Shown here piece by piece: positions 16,694 to 24,764 of a DNA stretch of 39,871 nt. The stretch is from an uncultured Lachnospiraceae bacterium. GTDB taxonomy: Bacteria > Bacillota > Clostridia > Lachnospirales > Lachnospiraceae. The notes beneath the pieces were generated by a model. It was not told the DNA's origin. It searched no databases and was given only the letters and a program-made list of their open reading frames with translations. The stretch lies in NCBI GenBank assembly GCA_934432885.1, contig CAKRYY010000029.1:1-39871 (forward strand). The letters run 5' to 3'. The number at the start of each line of letters is the position of its first letter. Positions within the stretch are counted from its first letter, which is position 1. A program made the position numbers and the translations under genes.

Positions 16694-16962
16694 AAAGTAC
16701 ATAAATAAGGAATACGGATTCTTCGGTATTCCTTGTGCGCAATCGCTATTTATTTATAAAATATACCAATCTAATAGTAAGGTAAAACGCATTTTTTGTA
16801 AAGGTTTGCAAGGGAATAAAATAAGTGCCGAATTTTCCGGGGGGGGGTAAAAGGTTGGCTTTACACTCGTTTCTCGGAATTTTTTTCGCCGAAAATGAAA
16901 ATAGAGATGCTATATGATATATCTTAGCCCCAGAAAGCATTACGCTTTCCGGGGGTTCTTTT
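16694..16962 (+). ncRNA. Candidate small RNA with 5' hairpin and orphan terminator
   Basis: The stretch 16591-16939 has no convincing gene. On the plus strand a possible promoter, TAGACA (16658-16663) with an 18-base spacer and TAACAT (16682-16687), would start RNA near 16694. A perfect nine-base hairpin follows (AAGGAATAC at 16707-16715, GTATTCCTT at 16726-16734). A strong terminator ends at 16962 with no plus-strand gene before it. The RNA would be about 270 nucleotides. The region also has a run of nine G at 16839-16847. Short frames inside lack ribosome sites. Evidence is structural only. Confidence 0.3.
16928..16962 (+). terminator. Rho-independent terminator
   Basis: CCCC-A-GAAAGC (16928-16938) pairs with GCTTTC-C-GGGG (16944-16954), with one A/C mismatch and an ATTAC loop, followed by GTTCTTTT. 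It is oriented to stop plus-strand RNA. On the minus strand the same stem carries the stop codon of the 50-residue gene in its loop and has no U-tract. Confidence 0.65.
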
Positions 16963-17092
16963 CAGGATAACCATTTCCCTGCATATCTGTAGAAACACTG
17001 TCTTTTGGCTCTTTTGCAATCTCTTCATGGCTTGCTTCCCATACGCCCTTTGGGATGGTATGGATAGGCTTGTCTTTGTCGGCCTGCTTCAT
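16940..17092 (-). CDS. 50-residue small protein, function unknown
   Basis: A short gene with an excellent ribosome site: GCAGGAGG on the minus strand, nine bases before the ATG at 17092. The product is hydrophilic and rich in Lys, Asp, Glu and Pro, beginning MKQADKDKPIHTIPKGVW, with TDMQGNGYPEKNP near the end; it has no membrane segment, cysteine pair or obvious fold, so it is probably soluble and partly disordered. I do not recognise a family. The stop TAA falls in the loop of the terminator hairpin. The N-terminus faces the divergent EamA gene. Coding status rests on the ribosome site and the uninterrupted frame. Confidence 0.6.
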   Translation of the reverse strand: MKQADKDKPIHTIPKGVWEASHEEIAKEPKDSVSTDMQGNGYPEKNPRKA

Positions 17093-17177
17093 AAAAATTT
17101 CCTCCTGCGTTTTTGATTAGGGTATGCGTAAAGCAAAAAAATATGTAAAACCGCAAAAAGTGGAGAAGTGCCGGTTG

Positions 17178-17206
17178 TGGACTTTCGCAGATAATGCGAC
17201 TATAAT
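17178..17206 (+). promoter_or_regulatory. Promoter of the EamA gene
   Basis: TGGACT (17178-17183, 4 of 6) and perfect TATAAT (17201-17206) are 17 bases apart. It sits about 35 bases upstream of the EamA start. The promoter appears intact although the gene it serves is frameshifted. Confidence 0.55.
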
Positions 17207-17241
17207 ACCAGATGAAAAAATTACACAGGGAGGTGCCCGTG

Positions 17242-17654
17242 ATGTGGCTTATAGCAGCCTTTGGCTCTGCACTATTTGCGGGGCTGACTTCAATTTTAGC
17301 AAAATGTGGAATTAAAAGGACGGATTCCAATGTTGCAACGGCGGTGCGGACCAGCGTGGTTCTGATATTTGCATGGCTGATGGTTTTATAACAGGTGTAC
17401 AAAATGGGATTTTGGCAGCATCTGCAAAGACGTGGATTTTTCTGGTACTTTCAGGGCTTGCAACAGGTGCGTCTTGGCTATGCTATTACAGGGCGCTGCA
17501 GGATGGACCAGCCAGTATTGTAGTGCCGGTTGATAAACTGAGCATTGTCATAACCGTTATCTTTTCTGGCGTGGTATTCCATGAGCGGCTGAACCGAAAA
17601 GCGTTTGTGGGTCTATTGCTGATTGTAAGCGGTACGCTGCTTATGCTTCTTTAA
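17242..17654 (+). pseudogene. EamA-family small transporter, frameshifted
   Basis: Two overlapping frames together make one normal EamA (DMT superfamily) half-size transporter of about 137 residues. The first (17242-17391) gives MWLIAAFGSALFAGLTSILA and continues to FAWLMVL, then a stop. The second reads on with ITGVQNGIL, the membrane segments WIFLVLSGLATGASWLCYY, the conserved DGPASIVVPVDKLS loop and a last hydrophobic helix ending at 17654. Adding one T to the TTTT run at 17384-17387 restores the frame (AWLMVFITG). The gene has a good ribosome site (AGGGAGGTG) and promoter, so the lesion is recent or is a sequencing error. Family members export metabolites; the substrate here is unknown. 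Confidence 0.8.
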
Positions 17655-17675
17655 TTTAGTATGTAGGCTTTGGAA

Positions 17676-18548
17676 TCAAAGGATCTGTTTCAAACCATCG
17701 TTTGGAAAACAGATTTCCAGAAAATCCTGCACAATGGGAAGCGGCTTGCCGCCCTTTTTCCATATCAGCAGGATTTTGGTTTCCAGTGCTTTTTCCAGAA
17801 TCGGTTTTTGGCACAGGTCGGCGCACAGACTGCTCATGGACTGTGGAAAGATTGCAGTGGCAAGTCCCTCCTTTGCCCAGAGCATAGCGTCTCTTGCATC
17901 ATCGCAGATGCAGAAAATATCAGGCTCCATATCCTGCGCATGAAAGGTATCCAGAATGAGCTTTTCGTAGCGTCTGTATAGAATCAGCGGACGGCGCAGC
18001 AGGGCGGAGAGCATAAGCGTATCCTCTTTTCCGGGCGGCAGCTTGGGAGAAGAGACGGCAATCATGGGTTCGCTGCGAAGGACGGCATATTCTACCTCAT
18101 CTAACCGGAGCGGGGTACGCACAACGGAGACATCAATAATGCCATCCATGAGATAATGAAATAAAGAAAATGTATTCCCGTCGTGGACTTCAAAGTTTAC
18201 GTCGGGATTTTTTTTGGCAAATGCAGAGAGATGCGGCATCATGGTTCCTACTGTCGTGGGTGTGATGCCAATTCGGAGGACCCGTTTTTTGCCGGCTTTT
18301 GCCACCTCAAGGCGGGTCGAGCTTTCGTAGCTTAAAAGGTCTCCGGCACGGCTGTACAGCAGTTTTCCAGCCTCTGTCAGTACGACACCCTGACTGCTTC
18401 GTTCAAACAGGCGTACCTGCAGCTCGGCTTCAAGCTGTTTTAGCTGGTAGCTGAGCGGAGGCTGAGACATATTCAGCCGTCTGGCGGCTTCATTGATACT
18501 GCCTGTATCTGCAATTTCACGAAAGTATCGTAACTGCCGTAGTTCCAT
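17676..18548 (-). CDS. LysR-family transcriptional regulator
   Basis: A 291-residue LysR regulator. The N-terminal winged helix (about 1-60) reads MELRQLRYFREIADTGSINEAA with the recognition helix segment MSQPPLSYQLKQLEAEL and ends RSSQGVVLTEAG. A linker helix leads to a periplasmic-binding-like effector domain with PTTVGTMMPHL, VHDGNTFSLFHYLMDG and EGLATAIFP. The start at 18548 has GGGAGAA six bases away; an ATG 15 bases further upstream does not. It is divergent from the ABC exporter genes, and the shared intergenic region holds a dyad with T-N11-A spacing, so it probably controls the exporter, itself or both. The effector is unknown. It converges on the broken EamA gene with a gap of 21 bases. 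Confidence 0.9.
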   Translation of the reverse strand: MELRQLRYFREIADTGSINEAARRLNMSQPPLSYQLKQLEAELQVRLFERSSQGVVLTEAGKLLYSRAGDLLSYESSTRLEVAKAGKKRVLRIGITPTTVGTMMPHLSAFAKKNPDVNFEVHDGNTFSLFHYLMDGIIDVSVVRTPLRLDEVEYAVLRSEPMIAVSSPKLPPGKEDTLMLSALLRRPLILYRRYEKLILDTFHAQDMEPDIFCICDDARDAMLWAKEGLATAIFPQSMSSLCADLCQKPILEKALETKILLIWKKGGKPLPIVQDFLEICFPNDGLKQIL

Positions 18549-18605
18549 ATTAGATTCTCCCATCTATACTATATAAAAATAATATTACACAAGCATAAAA
18601 ACTAT

Positions 18606-18636
18606 ATTATTCATATTGATAATAAAAGGGTATACT
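18606..18636 (+). promoter_or_regulatory. ABC exporter promoter with LysR-type dyad
   Basis: TATACT (18631-18636) is preceded at 17 bases by TATTCA (18608-18613, 3 of 6). The dyad ATTAT (18606-18610) and ATAAT (18619-18623) has T-N11-A spacing and covers the -35, as expected for a LysR site. Downstream, GGCAG at 18655-18659 can pair with either of two CTGCC copies (18672-18676, 18682-18686) in the leader. Confidence 0.4.
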
Positions 18637-18710
18637 GATACTGTCAAGAAAAACGGCAGGTTTTGGAGAGGCTGCCAATAGCTGCCTGCAAAAAGAACGG
18701 AGTGAAAAAA

Positions 18711-20504
18711 TTGAGAAGTCTTTTGGTTTATCTGAAACAGTATCGGAAGGAAAGCATACTGGCACCGCTTTTTAAGCTGCTGGAGGTTGTCTTTGACCTG
18801 CTGGTGCCGGTTGTGGTAGCAAAAATGATTGATGTTGGCGTGGCAGAAAATGACAGACGCTATCTGCTGACCTGCTTTCTAATTTTATTGGGAATGGCGG
18901 CAGTTGGTCTAATCTGCAGTATTACGGCACAGTTTTTTGCTGCGAAGGCGAGCGTTGGATTTGCAGCGAAGCTGCGACAGGCATTGTTTGACCATGTTCA
19001 GGAACTGTCCTTTACAGAGCTGGATACGCTTGGCTGCGATACCCTGATTACCCGTCTGACGGGGGACATCAATCAGGTGCAGAATGGCTTGAATATGGGA
19101 CTGCGTCTTTTGCTGCGCAGCCCGTTTATTGTATTTGGTGCAATGATAATGGCATTTACAATCAATTTTAAGTGTGCCCTTATCTTTGTAGTGACCATTC
19201 CGGTGCTGTTTGCAGTGACCTTTTGGATTATGCTTGTCAGTATTCCGCTGTTTAAAAGGGTACAGGCGGGTCTTGATAAAGTTACCGGCTTAACGCGGGA
19301 AAATCTGACCGGCGTGCGTGTGATCCGGGCATTCTGCAGAGAAGAACAGTCGGTAGCGGAATTTGAGGAAAGCAACAGAGAGCTTACCAGACTGAGCGAG
19401 TTTGTCGGAAGACTCTCTGCTTTATTAAATCCCCTTACTTATGTGCTCATCAATGTTGCAGCGGTAGTTTTGATTGACAGGGCTGCGATTCAGGTCAATA
19501 TCGGTTCGATGCAGCAGGGCGAGGTAGTGGCTCTTTACAACTATATGCTGCAGATTATTGTGGAGCTGATTAAGCTGGCGTCACTTATCATTACATTAAA
19601 TAAATCCATGGCGTGCGCGGAACGCGTTGCAGGTGTTTTACAGGTTAAAACAAGCATGGTTTATCCTGATAAAACAGAAGCTGTAACATCAGAATATAGT
19701 GGAGAAAATGGAGCGGCAGATACTGCGGTGGCATTTCAAAATGTTACCTTTACCTATCAGGGAGCAGGTGCGCCGAGTCTTTGCAATATCAGCTTTTCTG
19801 TGAAAAAGGGACAGACGGTTGGAATTATTGGCGGAACTGGAAGCGGCAAGAGTACGCTGGTAAACCTGATTCCCCGGTTTTATGATGCAAAAGAGGGAAG
19901 CGTTTTGCTAAATGGACAGGATGTAAAGACGTACTCCCGCAGAGCGATCTGTGAAAAGGTAGGAATTGTACAGCAGAAATCAGTTCTCTTTCAGGGAAGT
20001 CTTAGGGATAACTTAAAATGGGGAGATAAGACGGCAGAGGATGACAGACTGTGGGAGGCTCTTTCTACTGCACAGGCAAAGGAGGTCGCAGAAGCGAAGC
20101 CGGGACAGCTTGATTTTGAGCTGGAACAGAATGGAAGAAACCTTTCCGGAGGTCAGAAGCAGAGGTTCTCTATTGCACGGACGCTGGTAAAAAGACCGGA
20201 GATATTGATTTTGGACGACAGCTCCAGTGCGCTTGATTTTGCAACGGATGCGGCGCTTCGGGGAGCGATTCGCGCACTTTCCGGCAGCATGACGACATTT
20301 CTGGTATCGCAGAGGATTGCGGGAATCCGTCAGGCTGATTTGATACTGGTTTTGGATAATGGCAGATTAAAAGGAAGCGGAACGCATGAAGAACTGATGC
20401 AGGGCTGCGAGGTTTACAGAGAGATTTATTTCTCCCAGTTCCCCGAGGAACGGGCAGCTTATGAAAATATGACAGGAAAGGAGGCGGTCTGCGATGGAGA
20501 ATAA
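18711..20504 (+). CDS. ABC exporter subunit with degenerate ATP site
   Basis: A full half-transporter of about 597 residues: six membrane helices (about 10-310), then an ATPase domain with Walker A GGTGSGKST, signature LSGGQ and Walker B ILILDDSSS. The catalytic glutamate after Walker B is Asp, and the switch histidine is Gln (VSQRIAG). These two changes mark the degenerate-site subunit of heterodimeric exporters such as TM287/288, BmrCD or LmrCD. The partner follows at once, overlapping by 11 bases. A GGAG site suits TTG 18711 (eight bases); GTG 18702 is an alternative that adds three residues. Substrate is unknown; multidrug or peptide export is typical. Confidence 0.9.
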   Translation: MRSLLVYLKQYRKESILAPLFKLLEVVFDLLVPVVVAKMIDVGVAENDRRYLLTCFLILLGMAAVGLICSITAQFFAAKASVGFAAKLRQALFDHVQELSFTELDTLGCDTLITRLTGDINQVQNGLNMGLRLLLRSPFIVFGAMIMAFTINFKCALIFVVTIPVLFAVTFWIMLVSIPLFKRVQAGLDKVTGLTRENLTGVRVIRAFCREEQSVAEFEESNRELTRLSEFVGRLSALLNPLTYVLINVAAVVLIDRAAIQVNIGSMQQGEVVALYNYMLQIIVELIKLASLIITLNKSMACAERVAGVLQVKTSMVYPDKTEAVTSEYSGENGAADTAVAFQNVTFTYQGAGAPSLCNISFSVKKGQTVGIIGGTGSGKSTLVNLIPRFYDAKEGSVLLNGQDVKTYSRRAICEKVGIVQQKSVLFQGSLRDNLKWGDKTAEDDRLWEALSTAQAKEVAEAKPGQLDFELEQNGRNLSGGQKQRFSIARTLVKRPEILILDDSSSALDFATDAALRGAIRALSGSMTTFLVSQRIAGIRQADLILVLDNGRLKGSGTHEELMQGCEVYREIYFSQFPEERAAYENMTGKEAVCDGE

Positions 20505-22266
20505 AAAAGGAAATATAAAGCTTGCGCAGGAAGAGAATAAACAGAGCGCAGCGGTAATTGGAAAATTGATGAAACTGATTGCAAGGTACAGGCTGCTGCT
20601 TTTTCTCAGCATACTGCTTGCCGGAGTTTCCGTGATTTTTCAGCTTTATGTACCGATTCTGTTTGGCGATGCAATTGACGGCGTTATCGCACAGGGCAGG
20701 GTTGACTTTGGAATGGTATGGTTCTATTTAAAGCAGATTTTGATGTTCGCAGCGGGTGCTGCGCTCGCGCTGTGGGTAATGAATCTGATTAACAACCGTA
20801 TGGCGTACCGGATTGTGCAGGACATCCGCTCACAGGCGATTGCACACATTCAGAAGCTGCCGCTGTCCTATCTGGACAGGCACAGCACAGGAGATATTGT
20901 CAGCCGCGTCATCGCGGATGCAGATATTTTGTCAGATGGACTTCTGCTTGGATTTACACAGCTTTTTTCAGGAATTGTAACGATACTTGTAACACTGTTT
21001 TTCATGTTCTCCAAAAACTTCTGGATTAGTCTGCTGGTAATCGTGCTGACGCCCTTAAGCTTTTTGGTAGCGCGGTTTGTATCTTCTCATTCCTATGATA
21101 TGTTCCAGAAGCAGAGCGAGACGCGCGGCAGACAGAGTGCGCTTATTGAAGAGATGATTGGTAATCAGAAGGTAGTAAAGGCGTTTGGCTACGAAGAGAC
21201 GGCTTCCGCACGGTTTGCTGAAATAAACGCACAGCTGCAGGAATACAGTCAGCAGGCTGTCTTTTACAGCAGCCTTACCAATCCATCTACCAGATTTGTA
21301 AATAATATCATTTATGCAATGGTTGCGCTTGTCGGCGCATTCCTGATTCCGGGCGGTGCGCTTACGGTCGGCGGACTTTCGGTCCTGCTTTCCTATGCAA
21401 ACCAGTATATGAAGCCCTTTAATGACATCAGCTCGGTGGTTACCGAAATGCAGAACGCGCTTGCCTGCGCAGGCAGAATCTTTGCGCTGCTGGAGGAAGC
21501 GGAGGAGATCCCAGATGCGGATGGAAAGCTTTCTGCAGTAAAAGGAAAGGTAGAACTCAGGGATGTAAGCTTTTCCTATGATAAAGAAAGAAGCCTGATA
21601 GAGCACCTGGATTTACAGGCAAAGCCCGGTATGAGAATTGCTATCGTAGGACCGACAGGCTGCGGAAAAACGACGGTCATCAATCTGCTTATGCGGTTTT
21701 ATGACGTGGATGCCGGCTGTATCAGCATTGACGGACAGCCGATTAGCAGGCTTTCCAGACATGCCCTGCGCAGCAGCTACGGCATGGTATTGCAGGAAAC
21801 GTGGCTTAAGCATGGCACAGTACGGGAAAATATCTGCTTTGGAAAGCCGGATGCAACAGAGGAAGAAATTCTGCAGGCGGCAAGAGAAGCACACAGCCTG
21901 GAATTTATTGAGCGGCTGCCACAGGGACTGGATACGGTGCTGCATGAGGACAGTATCAGTCAGGGACAGAAGCAGCTTCTCTGTATTACCAGAGTTATGC
22001 TCTGTCTGCCGCCAATGCTGATTTTAGATGAGGCGACATCCAATATTGATACCAGAACAGAGCTGCGGATACAGGAAGCATTTGATAAGATGATGCAGGG
22101 CAGGACCAGCTTTGTCGTAGCGCACAGGCTTTCTACCATACGAGGCGCTTCACTGATTCTTGTCATGAAGGATGGAAAAATCATTGAAAAAGGACGGCAT
22201 GAGGAGCTGCTGGCAAGGGGCGGATTTTACAGCAAGCTGTATAACAGCCAGTTCCAGACGTCATAG
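20494..22266 (+). CDS. ABC exporter subunit with consensus catalytic ATP site
   Basis: The 590-residue partner of the preceding half-transporter. The first ~30 residues are hydrophilic. Six membrane helices follow, including LFLSILLAGVSVIFQLYVP, then an ATPase domain with Walker A GPTGCGKTT, Walker B MLILDEATSN with the catalytic Glu, and the switch His in VAHRLSTI. Its signature is SQGQ rather than SGGQ, which is the signature that would complete the degenerate site of the partner. Thus the two genes show exactly complementary deviations, strong evidence for one asymmetric heterodimer. The start has AAAGGAGG upstream inside the previous gene. No clear terminator follows. Confidence 0.93.
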   Translation: MENKKGNIKLAQEENKQSAAVIGKLMKLIARYRLLLFLSILLAGVSVIFQLYVPILFGDAIDGVIAQGRVDFGMVWFYLKQILMFAAGAALALWVMNLINNRMAYRIVQDIRSQAIAHIQKLPLSYLDRHSTGDIVSRVIADADILSDGLLLGFTQLFSGIVTILVTLFFMFSKNFWISLLVIVLTPLSFLVARFVSSHSYDMFQKQSETRGRQSALIEEMIGNQKVVKAFGYEETASARFAEINAQLQEYSQQAVFYSSLTNPSTRFVNNIIYAMVALVGAFLIPGGALTVGGLSVLLSYANQYMKPFNDISSVVTEMQNALACAGRIFALLEEAEEIPDADGKLSAVKGKVELRDVSFSYDKERSLIEHLDLQAKPGMRIAIVGPTGCGKTTVINLLMRFYDVDAGCISIDGQPISRLSRHALRSSYGMVLQETWLKHGTVRENICFGKPDATEEEILQAAREAHSLEFIERLPQGLDTVLHEDSISQGQKQLLCITRVMLCLPPMLILDEATSNIDTRTELRIQEAFDKMMQGRTSFVVAHRLSTIRGASLILVMKDGKIIEKGRHEELLARGGFYSKLYNSQFQTS

Positions 22267-22296
22267 AAAAGCTGGTCTCCATCAGGCTGCCTATGC

Positions 22297-22325
22297 TTGT
22301 AAACACTCCTTAAAAGCGGTATACT
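22297..22325 (+). promoter_or_regulatory. Promoter of the TPR-DUF4037-DUF4125 gene
   Basis: TTGTAA (22297-22302, 4 of 6) and TATACT (22320-22325, 5 of 6) are 17 bases apart. It lies about 50 bases upstream of the start codon, giving this gene its own promoter after the exporter operon. Confidence 0.6.
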
Positions 22326-22374
22326 AAATAGGATAAAAATCGCTTAAGAAAGCAGGAAAGAGGAGGCAAGTGGT

Positions 22375-24708
22375 ATGGACATGGAAAAAACGTTACAGGA
22401 ACTTGACAGGCTGTTTGCAACCTATCAGATGGATAAGGCAGAGGGCTTTCTGGAAAATAAGATGGCGGAGGCGCTTTTGGCGGGCGACGAGGGTGCACTG
22501 ATTACGCTGTTAAATGAAATGATTGGCTATCTGCGCGATGTTGGAAAGTATGAAAAGTGCTGCATGTACTGTGATAAGCTTTTTGAGGTGCTGGAGCGTA
22601 ATGGACTGCAGGGGACGGTTCCGTATGCAACATCCCTGCTGAATATAGCAAACGCATACAGGGCAGCAGGCAGACTGGAAGAGTCCATGACAAATTATAA
22701 GGTGGTGCTCCTTATTTATCAGAGCCATCTGGAGGATGACGATATACGTTACGCAGGGCTTTATAATAATATGAGCCTGCTGTATCAGGAGCTTTCTGAT
22801 TATGAAAGCGCCTGTGAGTGTCAGGAAAAGGCACTCGCCATTGTCAGCACCAAAAATGATGCACGGATTGAAACTGCGGTTACGCACACCAATCTGGCGG
22901 CGTCCTTATTAAAGCTGGGTAAATATCAGGAAGCAATGAAGCATCTGCAGGCTGCATTTTCCATCTTTGAGATGGATGAGCAGAAGGACTTCCATTACAG
23001 CGGAGCATTGTCGGCAATGGGTGAGGCGCAGTACCTTGCCGGAAATCTGGAAGCGTCTGCCGCGTATTACAGGCGCGCGCTTGCTGAGATTGAGAAAAAT
23101 ACAGGACGGTCTGCTGCGTATGAAATCGTAGCGCAGAATCTTCATGCAGTAGAGGAAAAACTGGAGCAAAGACCGGGCGTAGTCAGAAGCTTTGATAAGG
23201 GTCTTGACCTGTGCGAGGCATTTTTTGAGGAATATGGGCTGCCAATGCTGCAAAGTGAATTTCCGGCGTATCTGCCTTATATTGCGGCAGGACTTGTCGG
23301 AGAGGGCTCGGAGTGCTTTGGCTTTGATGATGAGATTTCCAGAGACCACGATTTTGGACCGGGCTTTTGTCTGTGGCTGACGGATTCTGTATATGAAGAG
23401 ATTGGGGAGGCGCTTCAGGCGGCGTATGACCGTCTCCCGACAACCTATATGGGAATTACGAGAAGGACTTCCCTGAAGGCACCAAAGAGGGTCGGCGTTT
23501 TTCGGATTGGAGAATTTTATGAGAGACTGACCGGCTTTACGGATGTGCCGCAGACCAACCAGCAGTGGCTGTATGTAGAGGACTACCAGCTCGCGGCTGC
23601 AACGAATGGCAGGGTCTTTATGGATGAACTGGGAGAATTTACCCGCATTCGGAAAGCGCTTTTGAAGCATTACCCGGAGGAAGTGCGTATTCGGAAGATT
23701 GCAAGGGAAGCGGCGCTGATTGCCCAGTCGGGACAGTACAATTACAGCAGGATGCTTCAGCGTGGTGATAAGGTGGCTGCGCAGGTTGCGCTTGGCGAAT
23801 TTATGCGGCATACGATGGCGATAGTTTATCTGCTGAATGACAGGTATGCGCCGTTCTATAAATGGATGCACAAGGGAATGGAAAGGCTGCCTGTTCTGGC
23901 TGTAATCGGTGATATTTTAAATGCGATACCGGACATGCAGATTGGGGATGAGAGGATTGTACAGACAATCGAAGTCATAGTCAGCCTCATCATTGCGGAG
24001 ATGAAGAAGCAGAGCCTGACAACAGGAACGGATAATTATCTGGACCATCACACGGACAATATTCTTCACAGCATTTCTGTCTCACAGGATATGGGAGGCG
24101 GCATCCACAAGCAGCTCATGGAAAAACTGATAGGGCTTGAGTGGAAGGACTTTGACAGGACACAGAATATCGGCGGCAGGGCAGATTGCCAGGACGACTG
24201 GAATACCTTTTCCATTATGCGCAGAAGCCAGTATATGACATGGACGGTGCCGATGCTGCAGAGTTATATCAGTGATTTTGAGGAAGCCGATGCACGCGGC
24301 TGGAACCTGATTACCGAAAAGTATGCGCGCATGATGGAAACAACAGATCCGCAGGGCTATTTGCAGATTGCAGAGAGCCTTCCACAGCTTTTGCCGGAGA
24401 AAAAAGAGATTATCGAAGAGATTGTGCGGATACAGGTAGAATGGATGGCGGAGTGCGCGGCGCAGTATCCGAAGGCAGCTCTGCTTGCACGCAGTATTTT
24501 TACAGAGGAGGATACGCTTTACAATACTTCCTATGAAACCTATCTTCGTGGGGAGATTTCGACGTATTCCGACAGAACGCTTGATTTGTACGGAAGGTTT
24601 ATCGCATCGCTTTGTCAGCAGGAGGAAAATCTTGCCAAAATCATCATTGGCAATACGGCAAAGCTTTATGGCTATGCGTCGTTAGATGAGCTGGAAACGA
24701 AGCTTTAA
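22375..24708 (+). CDS. TPR-DUF4037-DUF4125 fusion protein
   Basis: A 777-residue soluble protein with three parts. Residues 1-260 hold helical tetratricopeptide-like repeats (for example ATSLLNIANAYRAAGRLEES at 85-104 and AVTHTNLAASLLKLGKYQEA at 168-187). Residues about 275-500 match DUF4037, with a nucleotidyltransferase-like motif GSECFGFDDEISRDHD at 311-326 that includes the paired acidic residues. Residues about 585-770 match DUF4125 (LEWKDFD, GGRADCQDDWNTF, SQYMTW, LLPEKKEIIEEIVRIQVEWM). Domain names come from memory and no function is established for the combination. A nucleotidyl-transfer role is inferred from the acidic motif only. An AGGAGG site lies eight bases before ATG 22375. The Spo0A-like gene follows after 140 bases under its own promoter. 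Confidence 0.85.
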   Translation: MDMEKTLQELDRLFATYQMDKAEGFLENKMAEALLAGDEGALITLLNEMIGYLRDVGKYEKCCMYCDKLFEVLERNGLQGTVPYATSLLNIANAYRAAGRLEESMTNYKVVLLIYQSHLEDDDIRYAGLYNNMSLLYQELSDYESACECQEKALAIVSTKNDARIETAVTHTNLAASLLKLGKYQEAMKHLQAAFSIFEMDEQKDFHYSGALSAMGEAQYLAGNLEASAAYYRRALAEIEKNTGRSAAYEIVAQNLHAVEEKLEQRPGVVRSFDKGLDLCEAFFEEYGLPMLQSEFPAYLPYIAAGLVGEGSECFGFDDEISRDHDFGPGFCLWLTDSVYEEIGEALQAAYDRLPTTYMGITRRTSLKAPKRVGVFRIGEFYERLTGFTDVPQTNQQWLYVEDYQLAAATNGRVFMDELGEFTRIRKALLKHYPEEVRIRKIAREAALIAQSGQYNYSRMLQRGDKVAAQVALGEFMRHTMAIVYLLNDRYAPFYKWMHKGMERLPVLAVIGDILNAIPDMQIGDERIVQTIEVIVSLIIAEMKKQSLTTGTDNYLDHHTDNILHSISVSQDMGGGIHKQLMEKLIGLEWKDFDRTQNIGGRADCQDDWNTFSIMRRSQYMTWTVPMLQSYISDFEEADARGWNLITEKYARMMETTDPQGYLQIAESLPQLLPEKKEIIEEIVRIQVEWMAECAAQYPKAALLARSIFTEEDTLYNTSYETYLRGEISTYSDRTLDLYGRFIASLCQQEENLAKIIIGNTAKLYGYASLDELETKL

Positions 24709-24764
24709 GCAGAAGGATGTGTAGGAAAGTGGCGGTTTTGCGCAGATTCTGCGATTCTTAAGAG

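Noticed and set aside
16668..16850. A 60-codon plus-strand open frame starting with TTG
   Set aside because: It has no ribosome site, starts inside the XRE promoter and crosses the nine-G run; composition is unlike the real genes.
17380..17391. Programmed -1 frameshift in the EamA gene
   Set aside because: The site GGTTTTA does not fit the X-XXY-YYZ slippery pattern and no stimulatory structure was evident; a one-base deletion or error is simpler.
17025..17402. A 125-codon minus-strand open frame
   Set aside because: It overlaps the EamA gene and its promoter, has no ribosome site and reads out of frame through the well-supported 50-residue gene.
22909..23871. A 320-codon minus-strand open frame opposite the TPR-DUF4037-DUF4125 gene
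   Set aside because: It is antisense to a gene with clear domain motifs and is basic and low in structure, typical of a chance frame.
24741..24753. CGCAGA-T-TCTGCG dyad as a terminator of the TPR gene
   Set aside because: No U-run follows. A partly similar sequence (CGCAGATAATGCG) lies before the EamA promoter, but the arms there are only four bases, so a shared site is not supported.
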